Positions 1 to 5,666 of a stretch of 5,666 bases of DNA are shown piece after piece. Under the pieces are notes generated by a model. The model worked only from the letters and a program-made list of their open reading frames with translations, was not told the DNA's origin and searched no databases. Position numbers and translations under genes: made by a program. This DNA is from Burkholderiaceae bacterium (GTDB taxonomy: Bacteria > Pseudomonadota > Gammaproteobacteria > Burkholderiales > Burkholderiaceae): assembly GCA_025057735.1 (NCBI GenBank), contig JANWUU010000123.1:1-5666 (forward strand), in the 5' to 3' direction. The first letter of the stretch is position 1. The number at the start of each line of letters is the position of its first letter.

Positions 1-1425
1 CCGCACGCCGCCGATTTCCTGGTACGTCTCGTGTCCCTTGCCGGCGATCAGAACGACATCGGCCGCTGCGGCGTGCGCGAGCGCCCAGTCGATCGCCTCC
101 GCGCGGTCGACGATGCGCGTCAGCGCCGCGCCGGCCGGCACACCAACGGCCACGGCCGCGAGGATCGCCTCCGGATCCTCGCCGCGCGGGTTGTCGCTGG
201 TCAGCACGATGCGATCGGCGGCCGCAGCGGCCGCCCCCATCGGCGCCCGCTTGCCTGGATCGCGCTCGCCGCCGGCGCCGAACACCACCCACAGCGCGCC
301 GCCGCGCGCCTGCACCACCGGCCGTAACGCAGCGATCGCCTGCGCCAGCGCATCCGGCGTATGCGCATAGTCGATCACCGCCAGCGGCCCCTGTCCGATG
401 CGCTCCAGCCGCCCCGGCGGGGCGACAAGCCGTGCCGCCGCCTCGACGGCCTGCGGCAACGGCACGCCGGCAGCAAGGGCGACGCCGATTGCCGCCAGCG
501 CATTGGCGACATTGAAGCGCCCGAGCAGCGGCAGCGCCAGCGGCAGCCGCGCGCTGCCATCGGAGACCACGCAGCGGATCCCGTCGGCGGTGACCGCGAC
601 GTCGCTTGCCGCCAGCCGCCGCGCCGCCCGCGGCGCCGACGCGTCCGTGAGCGTGTAACCGGTCAACCGCACCTGCGGTCGCAGCCGCGCCGCCAGGCGC
701 TGACCCGCGGCGTCGTCCAGGTTGATCACCGCATCGGTCAGCGTCGGCCACTCGAACAGGCGCGCCTTGGCCGCCTCGTAGCGCTCAAGCGTGCCGTGAT
801 AGTCCAGGTGGTCGCGCGTCAGGTTGGTGAACACCGCCACGCGTAAGGCCATGCCGTCGAGCCGACCCTGATCGAGTCCGATCGAAGACGCCTCCAGCGC
901 CAGCGCGCGGGCGCCGGCATCAGCCAGTTCGCGCGTCCACCGCTGCAGCGTAGCGGCATCGGGGGTGGTCAACGGATTTGGCGCGAGCGCGCCGTCGGCG
1001 AAACCGACGCCGACCGTGCCGATCACCGCGCAGCGCAGCCCTGCGGCCGACAGCAGCTGCGCGCTGAAAAAGGTGCAGGAGGTCTTGCCATTGGTGCCGG
1101 TAACCCCGACCGCAAGCAGCCGCTCGCTTGGCGCGCCGTAGAAGCGCGCCGCCAGTTCACCAAGCGCCGCGGTCAGCCCCGGCAACCATAGCACGCGCGC
1201 ATCCTCGTGCGGCGGCGACCAGCCCTCGGCCTCGGCCAGCACGGCGCCGGCGCCCGCGGCGAGCGCCGCACCGATGAACGCGCGACCGTCGGCGCGGCGG
1301 CCCGGCAGCGCGAGGAACACGTCGCCTGCGCCCAGCGCGCGGCTGTCCACCGTCAGCCGCGCACGCGGATACGCGCAGCCGCGTGCGGCCAGCCAGGCCA
1401 GTGCTCGGTCAACCGCAGCCCTCAT
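1..1425 (-). CDS. murE: UDP-MurNAc-L-Ala-D-Glu:meso-diaminopimelate ligase (MurE), 3' end outside window
   Basis: MurE is a cytoplasmic Mur ligase that uses ATP to add the third stem-peptide residue to UDP-MurNAc-L-Ala-D-Glu in peptidoglycan precursor synthesis. I translated 475 codons from the ATG at 1425 to the window edge without a stop. Visible motifs are the ATP-binding loop GVTGTNGKTS (about residues 107-116, K114), LTRDHLDYHGT (202-212), the lysine of YEAAKARLF (K220, the usual carbamylated position), FNVANALAA (304-312), GAGGERDPGKR (383-393), DNPR (411-414) and GKGHETYQ (462-469). DNPR is the established signature for meso-diaminopimelate rather than lysine. The family is usually about 490-510 residues, so only roughly the last 15-30 are missing. 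The start ATG overlaps the ftsI stop (ATGA) and has a GGAGG ribosome-binding site at 1434-1438, 8 bases upstream. It is the last visible gene of the dcw operon. Confidence 0.97.
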   Translation of the reverse strand, partial: MRAAVDRALAWLAARGCAYPRARLTVDSRALGAGDVFLALPGRRADGRAFIGAALAAGAGAVLAEAEGWSPPHEDARVLWLPGLTAALGELAARFYGAPSERLLAVGVTGTNGKTSCTFFSAQLLSAAGLRCAVIGTVGVGFADGALAPNPLTTPDAATLQRWTRELADAGARALALEASSIGLDQGRLDGMALRVAVFTNLTRDHLDYHGTLERYEAAKARLFEWPTLTDAVINLDDAAGQRLAARLRPQVRLTGYTLTDASAPRAARRLAASDVAVTADGIRCVVSDGSARLPLALPLLGRFNVANALAAIGVALAAGVPLPQAVEAAARLVAPPGRLERIGQGPLAVIDYAHTPDALAQAIAALRPVVQARGGALWVVFGAGGERDPGKRAPMGAAAAAADRIVLTSDNPRGEDPEAILAAVAVGVPAGAALTRIVDRAEAIDWALAHAAAADVVLIAGKGHETYQEIGGVR

Positions 1426-3209
1426 CGCGCGAACCTCCGCTCCGCCAACGCCAGCAGGGCCGGCGGCTCAGCCAGCGGCAGCGCATCCGGCGCCACCTGC
1501 AGCACACGCAGGGCTGCGGTGGCGATGCGCGCGAACACCGGTGCGGCGACCTCGCCGCCGTAATAACGTCCCGCCCGCGGCTCGTCGATCATCACCGCGA
1601 CTACGATGCGCGGCTCGGAGGCCGGCGCAAAGCCCGCAAACGAGGCGATGTACTCGTTGACGTAGCGGCCGTCGCGCAGCTTGCGCGCCGTGCCAGTCTT
1701 GCCGGCGACGCGATAGCCGGCCACGCGCGCCTGTGCCCCGGTACCTTCGCTGCTGGCGGCCATCTCCAGCATGCGCCGCAGCGTGCGAGCCGTCTGCGGC
1801 TTGAGCACCCGTACAGCCGCCGGCGGCGTCTCTACCCTTATGAGCGACAGTGGCACCAGGTCGCCGTCGCGCGCAAAGACCAGGTAGGCGCGCGCCAGCT
1901 GTGCCAGCGATACCGACACACCGTAGCCGTAGCTGATCGTGGCCTGTTCGATCTCGCGCCAGGCCTTCGCCGGCCGCAGCCGCCCGACCGCGGCGCCCGG
2001 GAACCCGAGCGTCACCGGCTGACCGATGCCGGCGCCGGCGTAGACGTCCCATAGCGTCTGCGCCGGCAGCGCCAGCGCGATGCGCACGGTGCCGACGTTG
2101 CTCGACTTGGCCACGATCTGCTCGACCGTCAACAGGCCATGCGGGTGTGCATCGCGGATCGTGCGGTCGGCGATGCGGATGAAGCCCGGCGCGGTCTGGA
2201 AGGTCTGCTGCGGTGTCACCGCGCCTGCCTCCAGCGCCGCCGCCACCGAGAAAGGCTTCAGCGTCGAGCCCGGCTCGAAGGTGTCGCGCAGCGCGCGGTT
2301 GCGCAACGCCTCGCTGGCCCAGCGGCCGCGCTCGTTGGGATCAAAGCTTGGGTAGTTGGCCAGGGCCAGGACTTCGCCTGTCCGCACATCGAGCACGATG
2401 GCCGCCGCCCCGTCGGCCTGGTTCGCTCGCACCGCATCCTGCAGCGCCGCGTAAGCGGCATATTGAATACGGTTGTCGATCGACAGCGCCACATCGCGGC
2501 CGTCCACGGGCGGCTGCAGCCAAACATCCTCAACGAAGCGGTGCAGGTTATCTTTGATGACGCGCCGTCGTCCGTGGCGCGGCGCAAGCTGGGCCTCCAG
2601 GGCCAGTTCCATACCTTCCTGGCCGCGGTCCTCAACGTCGGTGAAGCCCACCACGTGGGCCGCAACCGGCCCCTCCGGATAGTGCCGCTTGAAGGCCTGG
2701 TGCTGGCCAATCCCGGGTATGCGCAAAGCGGCAATCTGCTGCGCGACCGCCGGCTCGAGCTGGCGCGCTAGATAAACGAACTTGCGGTCTTCGTTTAAGC
2801 GGCGCGTCAGTTCAGCCGACGGCATTTTCAACAGGCGGGCGAGCTCGGCGAGTTGCTGGGGGGTGGCCTGCACGTCCTCGGGGCTGGCCCACACCGCGCG
2901 CGCCGCAGCGGAGGCGGCCAGCACCACACCGTTGCGGTCGGTGATCTTGCCCCGTGTGGCCGGCACGTCCAGCGTACGCACGTAGCGCACCTCCCCCTGC
3001 CGCTGAAGGAAGGCAGTGCTGCCGCCAGCCTGCAGCCACAGCGCGCGCAGCGCAAGCGCCGCAAAAGCCACAAACAGCAGCGCCAGCAGTAGACGCGAGC
3101 GCCAAGCCGGCACCCGCACCGCCAGCAGCGGATTCGCGTGATAAGCCACGCGCGGCCCGCGCGCAGGCCGCCCGGCGACAAGGCGACGCAGATAGACGCC
3201 TGCGGTCAT
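1422..3209 (-). CDS. ftsI: Septal peptidoglycan D,D-transpeptidase FtsI (penicillin-binding protein 3)
   Basis: FtsI is the monofunctional class B penicillin-binding protein that cross-links septal peptidoglycan, working with the glycosyltransferase FtsW in the divisome. The 595-residue product has a short basic cytoplasmic part, one membrane anchor at about 39-60, a periplasmic dimerization/pedestal region beginning with VPATRGKITDRNG (82-94), and a C-terminal transpeptidase domain. All three active-site motifs are present: STLK (S315 nucleophile, K318), SSN (369-371) and KTGT (504-507). YYGGEVAAPVF (549-559) is the typical family C-terminal block. Length matches the family (E. coli 588). 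The ATG at 3209 overlaps the ftsL stop in an ATGA arrangement, and GGGAG at 3219-3223 lies 9 bases upstream. The stop overlaps the murE start in the same way, implying translational coupling on both sides. Expected target of beta-lactams such as aztreonam (family knowledge). Confidence 0.98.
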   Translation of the reverse strand: MTAGVYLRRLVAGRPARGPRVAYHANPLLAVRVPAWRSRLLLALLFVAFAALALRALWLQAGGSTAFLQRQGEVRYVRTLDVPATRGKITDRNGVVLAASAAARAVWASPEDVQATPQQLAELARLLKMPSAELTRRLNEDRKFVYLARQLEPAVAQQIAALRIPGIGQHQAFKRHYPEGPVAAHVVGFTDVEDRGQEGMELALEAQLAPRHGRRRVIKDNLHRFVEDVWLQPPVDGRDVALSIDNRIQYAAYAALQDAVRANQADGAAAIVLDVRTGEVLALANYPSFDPNERGRWASEALRNRALRDTFEPGSTLKPFSVAAALEAGAVTPQQTFQTAPGFIRIADRTIRDAHPHGLLTVEQIVAKSSNVGTVRIALALPAQTLWDVYAGAGIGQPVTLGFPGAAVGRLRPAKAWREIEQATISYGYGVSVSLAQLARAYLVFARDGDLVPLSLIRVETPPAAVRVLKPQTARTLRRMLEMAASSEGTGAQARVAGYRVAGKTGTARKLRDGRYVNEYIASFAGFAPASEPRIVVAVMIDEPRAGRYYGGEVAAPVFARIATAALRVLQVAPDALPLAEPPALLALAERRFAR

Positions 3210-3481
3210 GGCCGCGTGCTCCCGCTAAACGGCATGAACACCGTCTGCGCGCTCTCAATCGGCCGCAGGCCGAGCCGCCGCGCGGCCGCGTCCACCGCCG
3301 CCGGCTGCAGCAGGCGTGCCCGCTCGATGCGCAGCCGGCTGCGCTCGGCCGCAAGGGCCGCCGCTTGTTGTTGCGCGCGCTCCAGGTCGACGAATAAGGC
3401 ACGCGCACGATGCTGCGCGGTGACAATGCCGAAGGCGCTGGCCACCAGTGCCGCCGCAAGGAGGACACATAACGCCCGCAC
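3206..3481 (-). CDS. ftsL: Cell division protein FtsL
   Basis: FtsL is a small bitopic inner-membrane divisome protein that forms a coiled-coil complex with FtsB and FtsQ and helps activate FtsW-FtsI. The 91-residue product starts almost directly with a membrane segment (about residues 3-22, ALCVLLAAALVASAFGIVTA). A heptad-like, Gln/Ala/Leu/Arg-rich helix follows (about 24-60), then the membrane-distal AARRLGLRPIESAQTVFMP block, where LGL/P-x-Q/V-F is typical of FtsL. It is shorter than the E. coli protein (121 residues) because the N-terminal cytoplasmic tail is nearly absent. The start is GTG at 3481, one base after the rsmH stop (TAA at 3485-3483). GGAGG at 3488-3492 with 6-base spacing supports this start. 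Identification rests on position between rsmH and ftsI plus topology, since FtsL sequence is poorly conserved. Confidence 0.93.
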   Translation of the reverse strand: MRALCVLLAAALVASAFGIVTAQHRARALFVDLERAQQQAAALAAERSRLRIERARLLQPAAVDAAARRLGLRPIESAQTVFMPFSGSTRP

Positions 3482-3482
3482 C

Positions 3483-4451
3483 TTATGCCTCCACCCACGG
3501 CGCGGCCGTCCGCTCGGCGACGCGCATCACGGCTGAGCGCGCACGGGGATTCTGCGCCGTCTCCTCGGCGCAAGGCGTTAGCCGCAACAGGGCTGTGAAG
3601 CGCGGCGCCGGCAGTTGCGCCGCGCGCAGCGGCACGCGGCGGTCCAGCGTGCGCTGCGGATGCGCATGACGCGCAATGAACTGCTTGACCAGCCGATCCT
3701 CCAGTGAATGAAAACTAATGGCCACGAGTCGCCCACCGGGCGCCAGCAGCCGACCCGCCTGCCCCAGAATCAACGCCAGCTCCTCAAGCTCTTGATTGAC
3801 GTGAATCCGAAGAGCCTGAAAGGTCCGCGTAGCCGGATGCTGAAGCGGGTCCTTGCGGCTTTTGCGGGGGATCGCGTCTGCCACGAGTGCGGCAAGTTCG
3901 CCCGTGCGAGCGAGCGGTCGCCCTGCGCGGCGGCGAGCCACAATCGCCTCTGCAATCGGAACAGCAAACCGCTCTTCGCCATAGTCCCGGATCACCCGCG
4001 TAATTTCTTCAACGGAGGCCCGCGCCAACCATTGCGCGGCGCTTTCGCCCTGCCGCGGGTCCATCCGCATGTCCAGTGGCCCGTCCCGCCGCAGCGAAAA
4101 GCCGCGCTGCGCATCGTCCAGCTGCGGCGAAGACACCCCCAGGTCGAGCAGCACGCCGTGCACCTGCGCGATACCGTGCGCGCGCAGCGTTGCCTCCATC
4201 TGCGCGAAGCGCCGCGATACGAAGGTCAGGCGCGCATCCGGGAGCGCCGCGGCGGCGGCGGCCGCCTCGGGATCGCAGTCGAAGGCAAACAGCCGCCCGC
4301 CCGGGCCAAGCCGGCGCAAGATCTCTGCTGTGTGCCCGCCGCGGCCGAAGGTCGCGTCGACGTACACGCCGTCGGGCACCGTCAGCAACCACTCGACAGC
4401 GGGCTCGCGCAGCACCGTGCGGTGCGCCAGGGCTGGCTCGGCAACCGACAT
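3483..4451 (-). CDS. rsmH: 16S rRNA (cytosine(1402)-N(4))-methyltransferase RsmH (MraW)
   Basis: RsmH transfers a methyl group from S-adenosylmethionine to N4 of C1402 in the 16S rRNA decoding centre, tuning P-site function. The 322-residue product is close to the E. coli length (313). Visible blocks are the SAM-binding motif [11 protein letters not shown] (31-41), the second motif FAFDCDP (55-61), [12 protein letters not shown] (101-112), [16 protein letters not shown] (116-131), [19 protein letters not shown] (207-225), [14 protein letters not shown] (245-258) and the C-terminal [14 protein letters not shown] (301-314). The N-terminal HRTVL (10-14) stands where the family has H-x-x-V-L-L, which supports the ATG at 4451. 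It begins 9 bases after the mraZ stop. I see no Shine-Dalgarno in front, so it is probably translated by coupling to mraZ (inference). The last codons contain the ftsL ribosome-binding site. Confidence 0.98.
   Translation of the reverse strand: MSVAEPALAHRTVLREPAVEWLLTVPDGVYVDATFGRGGHTAEILRRLGPGGRLFAFDCDPEAAAAAAALPDARLTFVSRRFAQMEATLRAHGIAQVHGVLLDLGVSSPQLDDAQRGFSLRRDGPLDMRMDPRQGESAAQWLARASVEEITRVIRDYGEERFAVPIAEAIVARRRAGRPLARTGELAALVADAIPRKSRKDPLQHPATRTFQALRIHVNQELEELALILGQAGRLLAPGGRLVAISFHSLEDRLVKQFIARHAHPQRTLDRRVPLRAAQLPAPRFTALLRLTPCAEETAQNPRARSAVMRVAERTAAPWVEA
3488..3492 (-). promoter_or_regulatory. ftsL ribosome-binding site inside the end of rsmH
   Basis: GGAGG on the minus strand, 6 bases before the GTG at 3481, lies within the last codons of rsmH (Val-Glu-Ala-stop). 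It selects the GTG as the ftsL start and ties ftsL initiation to ribosomes terminating on rsmH. Confidence 0.8.
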
Positions 4452-4460
4452 GCGCGCACA

Positions 4461-4892
4461 TCAGAAGTTAAATGGACTGTCGCCTTCGAGCGTGGCGGCC
4501 GCGGAGACGTTCTCCGCCAGCAGCTGCTCGAAGCGCTGGGCATCCCACAGCTCTAAGTGGGGACCCTGGCCGATCAGCTTGACATCCCGCACCAGCCCGG
4601 CGGCCTGGCGCAGCTCGTAGGGCACCAGAAAGCGGCCGGCCGAATCGATCTCGACCGGGCGTGCACTGCCGATGACAAGCCGCTGCAGCCAGCGATCGCG
4701 CGTGCCCCTCGCCGCCAGCTCGGCGCGCTTCTCGTCCCAGCGCGGACGCGGGTAGACGATCAGGCAGCCATCCGGATGCCGCACCAGCGTCAGCTGGCCG
4801 CCGCAGATTGCCATCAACGCATCTCGATGCCGAGCCGGCATCGGCATCCGCCCCTTGGCATCCAGCGTCAGCGCATCCTCCCCCTCGAACAT
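4461..4892 (-). CDS. mraZ: Transcriptional regulator MraZ
   Basis: MraZ is a nucleoid-associated, ring-forming DNA-binding protein of the AbrB/SpoVT-like (swapped-hairpin) type that represses its own dcw operon in the proteobacteria studied. From the ATG at 4892 the product has 143 residues with the expected two tandem half-repeats, each with the conserved D-x-x-x-R element: LDAKGR (D11-R15) and IDSAGR (D83-R87). Other family features are HPDGCLIVYPRPRWDE (39-54), the basic RDRWLQRLVIGSA (65-77) and LIGQGPHLELWD (106-117). The protein ends F-N-F, reminiscent of betaproteobacterial homologues. I chose ATG 4892 because the family begins M-F-x-G. An in-frame GTG at 4910 would add six residues and an in-frame TTG directly precedes the ATG; neither fits the family better. 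A GGAG lies 12 bases upstream of the ATG. First gene of the operon; its promoter and likely self-operator lie just upstream. Confidence 0.96.
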   Translation of the reverse strand: MFEGEDALTLDAKGRMPMPARHRDALMAICGGQLTLVRHPDGCLIVYPRPRWDEKRAELAARGTRDRWLQRLVIGSARPVEIDSAGRFLVPYELRQAAGLVRDVKLIGQGPHLELWDAQRFEQLLAENVSAAATLEGDSPFNF

Positions 4893-4904
4893 CAAGCCGC
4901 GCGG

Positions 4905-4908
4905 CTCC
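4905..4908 (-). promoter_or_regulatory. Ribosome-binding site candidate of mraZ
   Basis: GGAG on the minus strand, 12 bases before the ATG at 4892 and 9 bases before the adjacent TTG codon at 4895. The spacing is long for the ATG but good for the TTG. The self-complementary bases GCCGCGCGGC between them could fold and shorten the effective distance. It coincides with the third putative MraZ box. This is the only Shine-Dalgarno-like sequence near any of the possible mraZ starts, and it argues against the upstream GTG at 4910, which has none. Confidence 0.45.
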
Positions 4909-4930
4909 ACTAATGTTCACAAATTCCCAC
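4905..4930 (-). promoter_or_regulatory. Putative MraZ operator: three direct repeats phased at 10 bases
   Basis: Reading the minus strand, three GTG-starting units recur at exact 10-base spacing: GTGGG (from 4930), GTGAA (from 4920) and GTGGA (from 4910), with 5-base AT-rich spacers between the first and second and the second and third. Known proteobacterial MraZ sites are tandem TGGGN units separated by 5 bases, just downstream of the mraZ promoter. Here the units begin at the expected transcription start (about 4930) and run through the leader to the ribosome-binding site. The first unit is a perfect TGGGN; the second (TGAAC) and third (TGGAG) are degenerate. Binding would block promoter clearance and so give autorepression (inference from characterised homologues). 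Confidence 0.7.
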
Positions 4931-4936
4931 CACGCC

Positions 4937-4965
4937 ACTGTAGACGTCCGCCGCCCGGGGGTCAA
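4937..4965 (-). promoter_or_regulatory. sigma70-type promoter of the mraZ-dcw operon
   Basis: Minus-strand -35 TTGACC (4965-4960, 5 of 6 to consensus) and -10 TACAGT (4942-4937, 4 of 6) are separated by exactly 17 bases (4959-4943). Transcription would start near 4930, giving a leader of about 37 bases to the mraZ ATG. It is the only good hexamer pair I find between rnpB and mraZ, and its position relative to mraZ and the putative MraZ boxes is the one expected. Confidence 0.8.
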
Positions 4966-4968
4966 GTC

Positions 4969-4986
4969 GAAAAACGGTGTTTTTTC
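4969..4986 (-). promoter_or_regulatory. A-tract/T-tract inverted repeat upstream of the mraZ -35; possible UP element
   Basis: A run of six A and a run of five T on the minus strand flank CACCG, forming a near-perfect inverted repeat (7-base arms with one extra A/T, 3-base centre). It lies directly upstream of the -35 hexamer, where AT-rich UP elements contact the RNA polymerase alpha subunit. It stands out against the GC-rich background. It could alternatively be bent DNA or a binding site for another regulator. It is a poor intrinsic terminator because its stem is A-T and it lacks a GC core. Function is inferred from position only. Confidence 0.4.
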
Positions 4987-5112
4987 AATGCCGACAAGTA
5001 CTTAGCGGCGCAAATTCAATTGCTACCCAATACGCCGTTTCGCGGTAAATGAAAGAGATAGCCGTCTAACTGAAAGTAGTACTTGAACTGGTGACGGCGT
5101 CGCGACAGAATG
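4987..5112. other. Non-coding spacer between rnpB and the mraZ promoter region
   Basis: About 126 bases, visibly richer in A+T than the flanking genes. I see no protein gene on either strand and no strong intrinsic terminator. Small symmetrical elements are present: AAGTACTT at 4995-5002, a 6-base inverted repeat GCCGTC/GACGGC at 5061-5066 and 5093-5098 around a 26-base loop, and the palindrome GTCGCGAC at 5099-5106. None can be assigned a function from sequence alone. Confidence 0.6.
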
Positions 5113-5440
5113 GCAGGGCGAAGTCCGCCTATACGCCGGATTCTGTTCGGCATCCAGCGGATGCCGTGGCGATCATTCCTCTAGGCCGGCACTCGCGCGC
5201 CGGCTCAAGCCACCTACCCGCAGCCTCCCCGAGCAGGATCGTCGGCTGCCTATTTGGTGTTGCTCCGCGTAGAGATTGCCCGTTTCACCCGGCGCCAGAC
5301 GCGCGTCCGGCGCCGACTCGTCTCTGTTGCTCTGATCCGCACCTCACGGTGGACAGGTGTTACCTGCTACGCCGCTCTGTGGAGTCCGGACGTTCCTCCC
5401 GCAGACCGCGTCTGCCGGCGATCGCCCGGCGGACTTCGCA
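5113..5440 (-). ncRNA. rnpB: RNase P RNA (type A, compact), catalytic RNA for tRNA 5' maturation
   Basis: rnpB encodes the ribozyme subunit of RNase P, which removes 5' leaders from tRNA precursors. Minus-strand landmarks are GAGGAACGTCCGGACTCC (CR I), CAGAGCAACAGAGA, GGTGAAAC, CAAATAGG, GGGTAGG, GGCCTAGAGGAATGA and ACAGAATCCGGC (CR V), all in canonical order. Helices I can pair: P1, 12 perfect pairs (5428-5439 with 5118-5129); P2, 7 pairs (5420-5426 with 5168-5174); P3, a short hairpin (5401-5415); P4 (5386-5393 with 5133-5139, one bulged U); P12 (5291-5314); P18 with a GCGA loop (5185-5204); P19 (5148-5166). A CACC-GTGA-GGTG hairpin fits P9. The GGU that pairs with tRNA CCA is kept in GGGTAGG. 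About 35 bases separate P12 from the AAATAGG block versus about 85 in E. coli, so P13/P14 are missing. Ends are set by P1 and are approximate by a few bases. Confidence 0.97.
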
Positions 5441-5446
5441 CGCGCC

Positions 5447-5452
5447 AGTTTA
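5447..5452 (-). promoter_or_regulatory. Candidate -10 element of rnpB
   Basis: TAAACT on the minus strand (4 of 6 to TATAAT) ends seven bases before position 5440, so transcription would start right at the 5' arm of P1, as expected for an RNA whose 5' end is its transcription start. The -35 region would fall on or beside the cheB stop codon; the best match there, TGAACG (5477-5472), is weak and sits at a 19-base spacing. The call rests mainly on distance to P1. Confidence 0.4.
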
Positions 5453-5474
5453 GACGGCGTGCGTCGCTGCCCGT

Positions 5475-5666
<192 letters not shown>

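Noticed and set aside
1383..2054. 223-codon open frame on the plus strand opposite ftsI
   Set aside because: Shadow of the ftsI transpeptidase domain, low-complexity Arg-rich product, no ribosome-binding site or domain; ftsI motifs prove the other strand.
2812..3573. 253-codon minus-strand frame overlapping rsmH, ftsL and ftsI
   Set aside because: It crosses three real genes in another frame and its Arg/Ala/Gly-rich product resembles a frame-shifted reading of GC-rich DNA.
3708..4556. 282-codon open frame on the plus strand antisense to rsmH and mraZ
   Set aside because: It lies wholly over well-identified minus-strand genes, its product is Arg/Pro/Ala-rich with no recognisable domain, and such frames arise routinely opposite GC-rich genes.
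5061..5098. Possible rnpB terminator: inverted repeat GCCGTC/GACGGC followed on the minus strand by a pyrimidine-rich run
   Set aside because: Only six pairs around a 26-base loop and no uninterrupted T-run; too weak to call an intrinsic terminator.
5118..5130. Local hairpin GGCG-GACTT-CGCC at the rnpB 3' end as a terminator
   Set aside because: These bases form the 3' arm of the 12-pair P1 helix and no T-run follows.
5091..5453. Plus-strand open frame of 120 codons over the rnpB region (and a second one from 5254)
   Set aside because: The stretch is fully explained by the RNase P RNA on the minus strand, with multiple paired helices and conserved blocks.

Overview
The window is a GC-rich bacterial chromosome segment with all genes on the minus strand. 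In transcription order it carries the 3' end of cheB, the RNase P RNA gene rnpB, then the start of the division and cell wall (dcw) cluster: mraZ, rsmH (mraW), ftsL, ftsI and the first ~475 codons of murE. The gene order, the short FtsL, the N-terminus of FtsI (a YHANPLLAVRVPAWRS-like stretch), the end of MraZ in an aromatic-rich F-N-F tail and a compact RNase P RNA that has P19 but lacks P13/P14 all point to a proteobacterium, most likely a high-GC betaproteobacterium. Genus cannot be given from this window. MurE carries the DNPR motif of meso-diaminopimelate-adding enzymes, which fits a Gram-negative wall.

Layout by + coordinates, read right to left. 5666-5475 holds the last 63 codons of cheB (chemotaxis methylesterase). 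A 34-base gap holds a likely rnpB -10 element. 5440-~5113 is rnpB, whose helices P1, P2, P3, P4, P12, P18 and P19 can be paired by eye. 5112-4966 is a non-coding, comparatively AT-rich leader with no convincing gene or intrinsic terminator. It ends in an A-tract/T-tract inverted repeat next to a good sigma70 promoter (4965-4937, 17-base spacer). Immediately downstream lie three 10-base-phased GTG-type repeats that look like the operator of the MraZ repressor. mraZ, rsmH, ftsL, ftsI and murE follow with gaps of 9 and 1 bases and then two 4-base ATGA overlaps, so they form one translationally coupled operon.

How the genes work together: MraZ is the DNA-binding autoregulator of the operon. RsmH methylates 16S rRNA C1402. 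FtsL (with FtsB/FtsQ) activates the septal synthase FtsW-FtsI, FtsI being the transpeptidase. MurE supplies the diaminopimelate-containing precursor that FtsI cross-links. rnpB matures tRNA 5' ends and is unrelated in function, though physically close.

This is a conserved housekeeping region. I see no mobile element, CRISPR array, defence system or novel gene cassette. The points worth a second look are regulatory: the phased MraZ boxes overlapping the transcription start and mraZ ribosome-binding site, the absence of visible terminators between cheB, rnpB and mraZ, the start-codon ambiguity in mraZ, and the compact rnpB with a compensatory P4 base pair.
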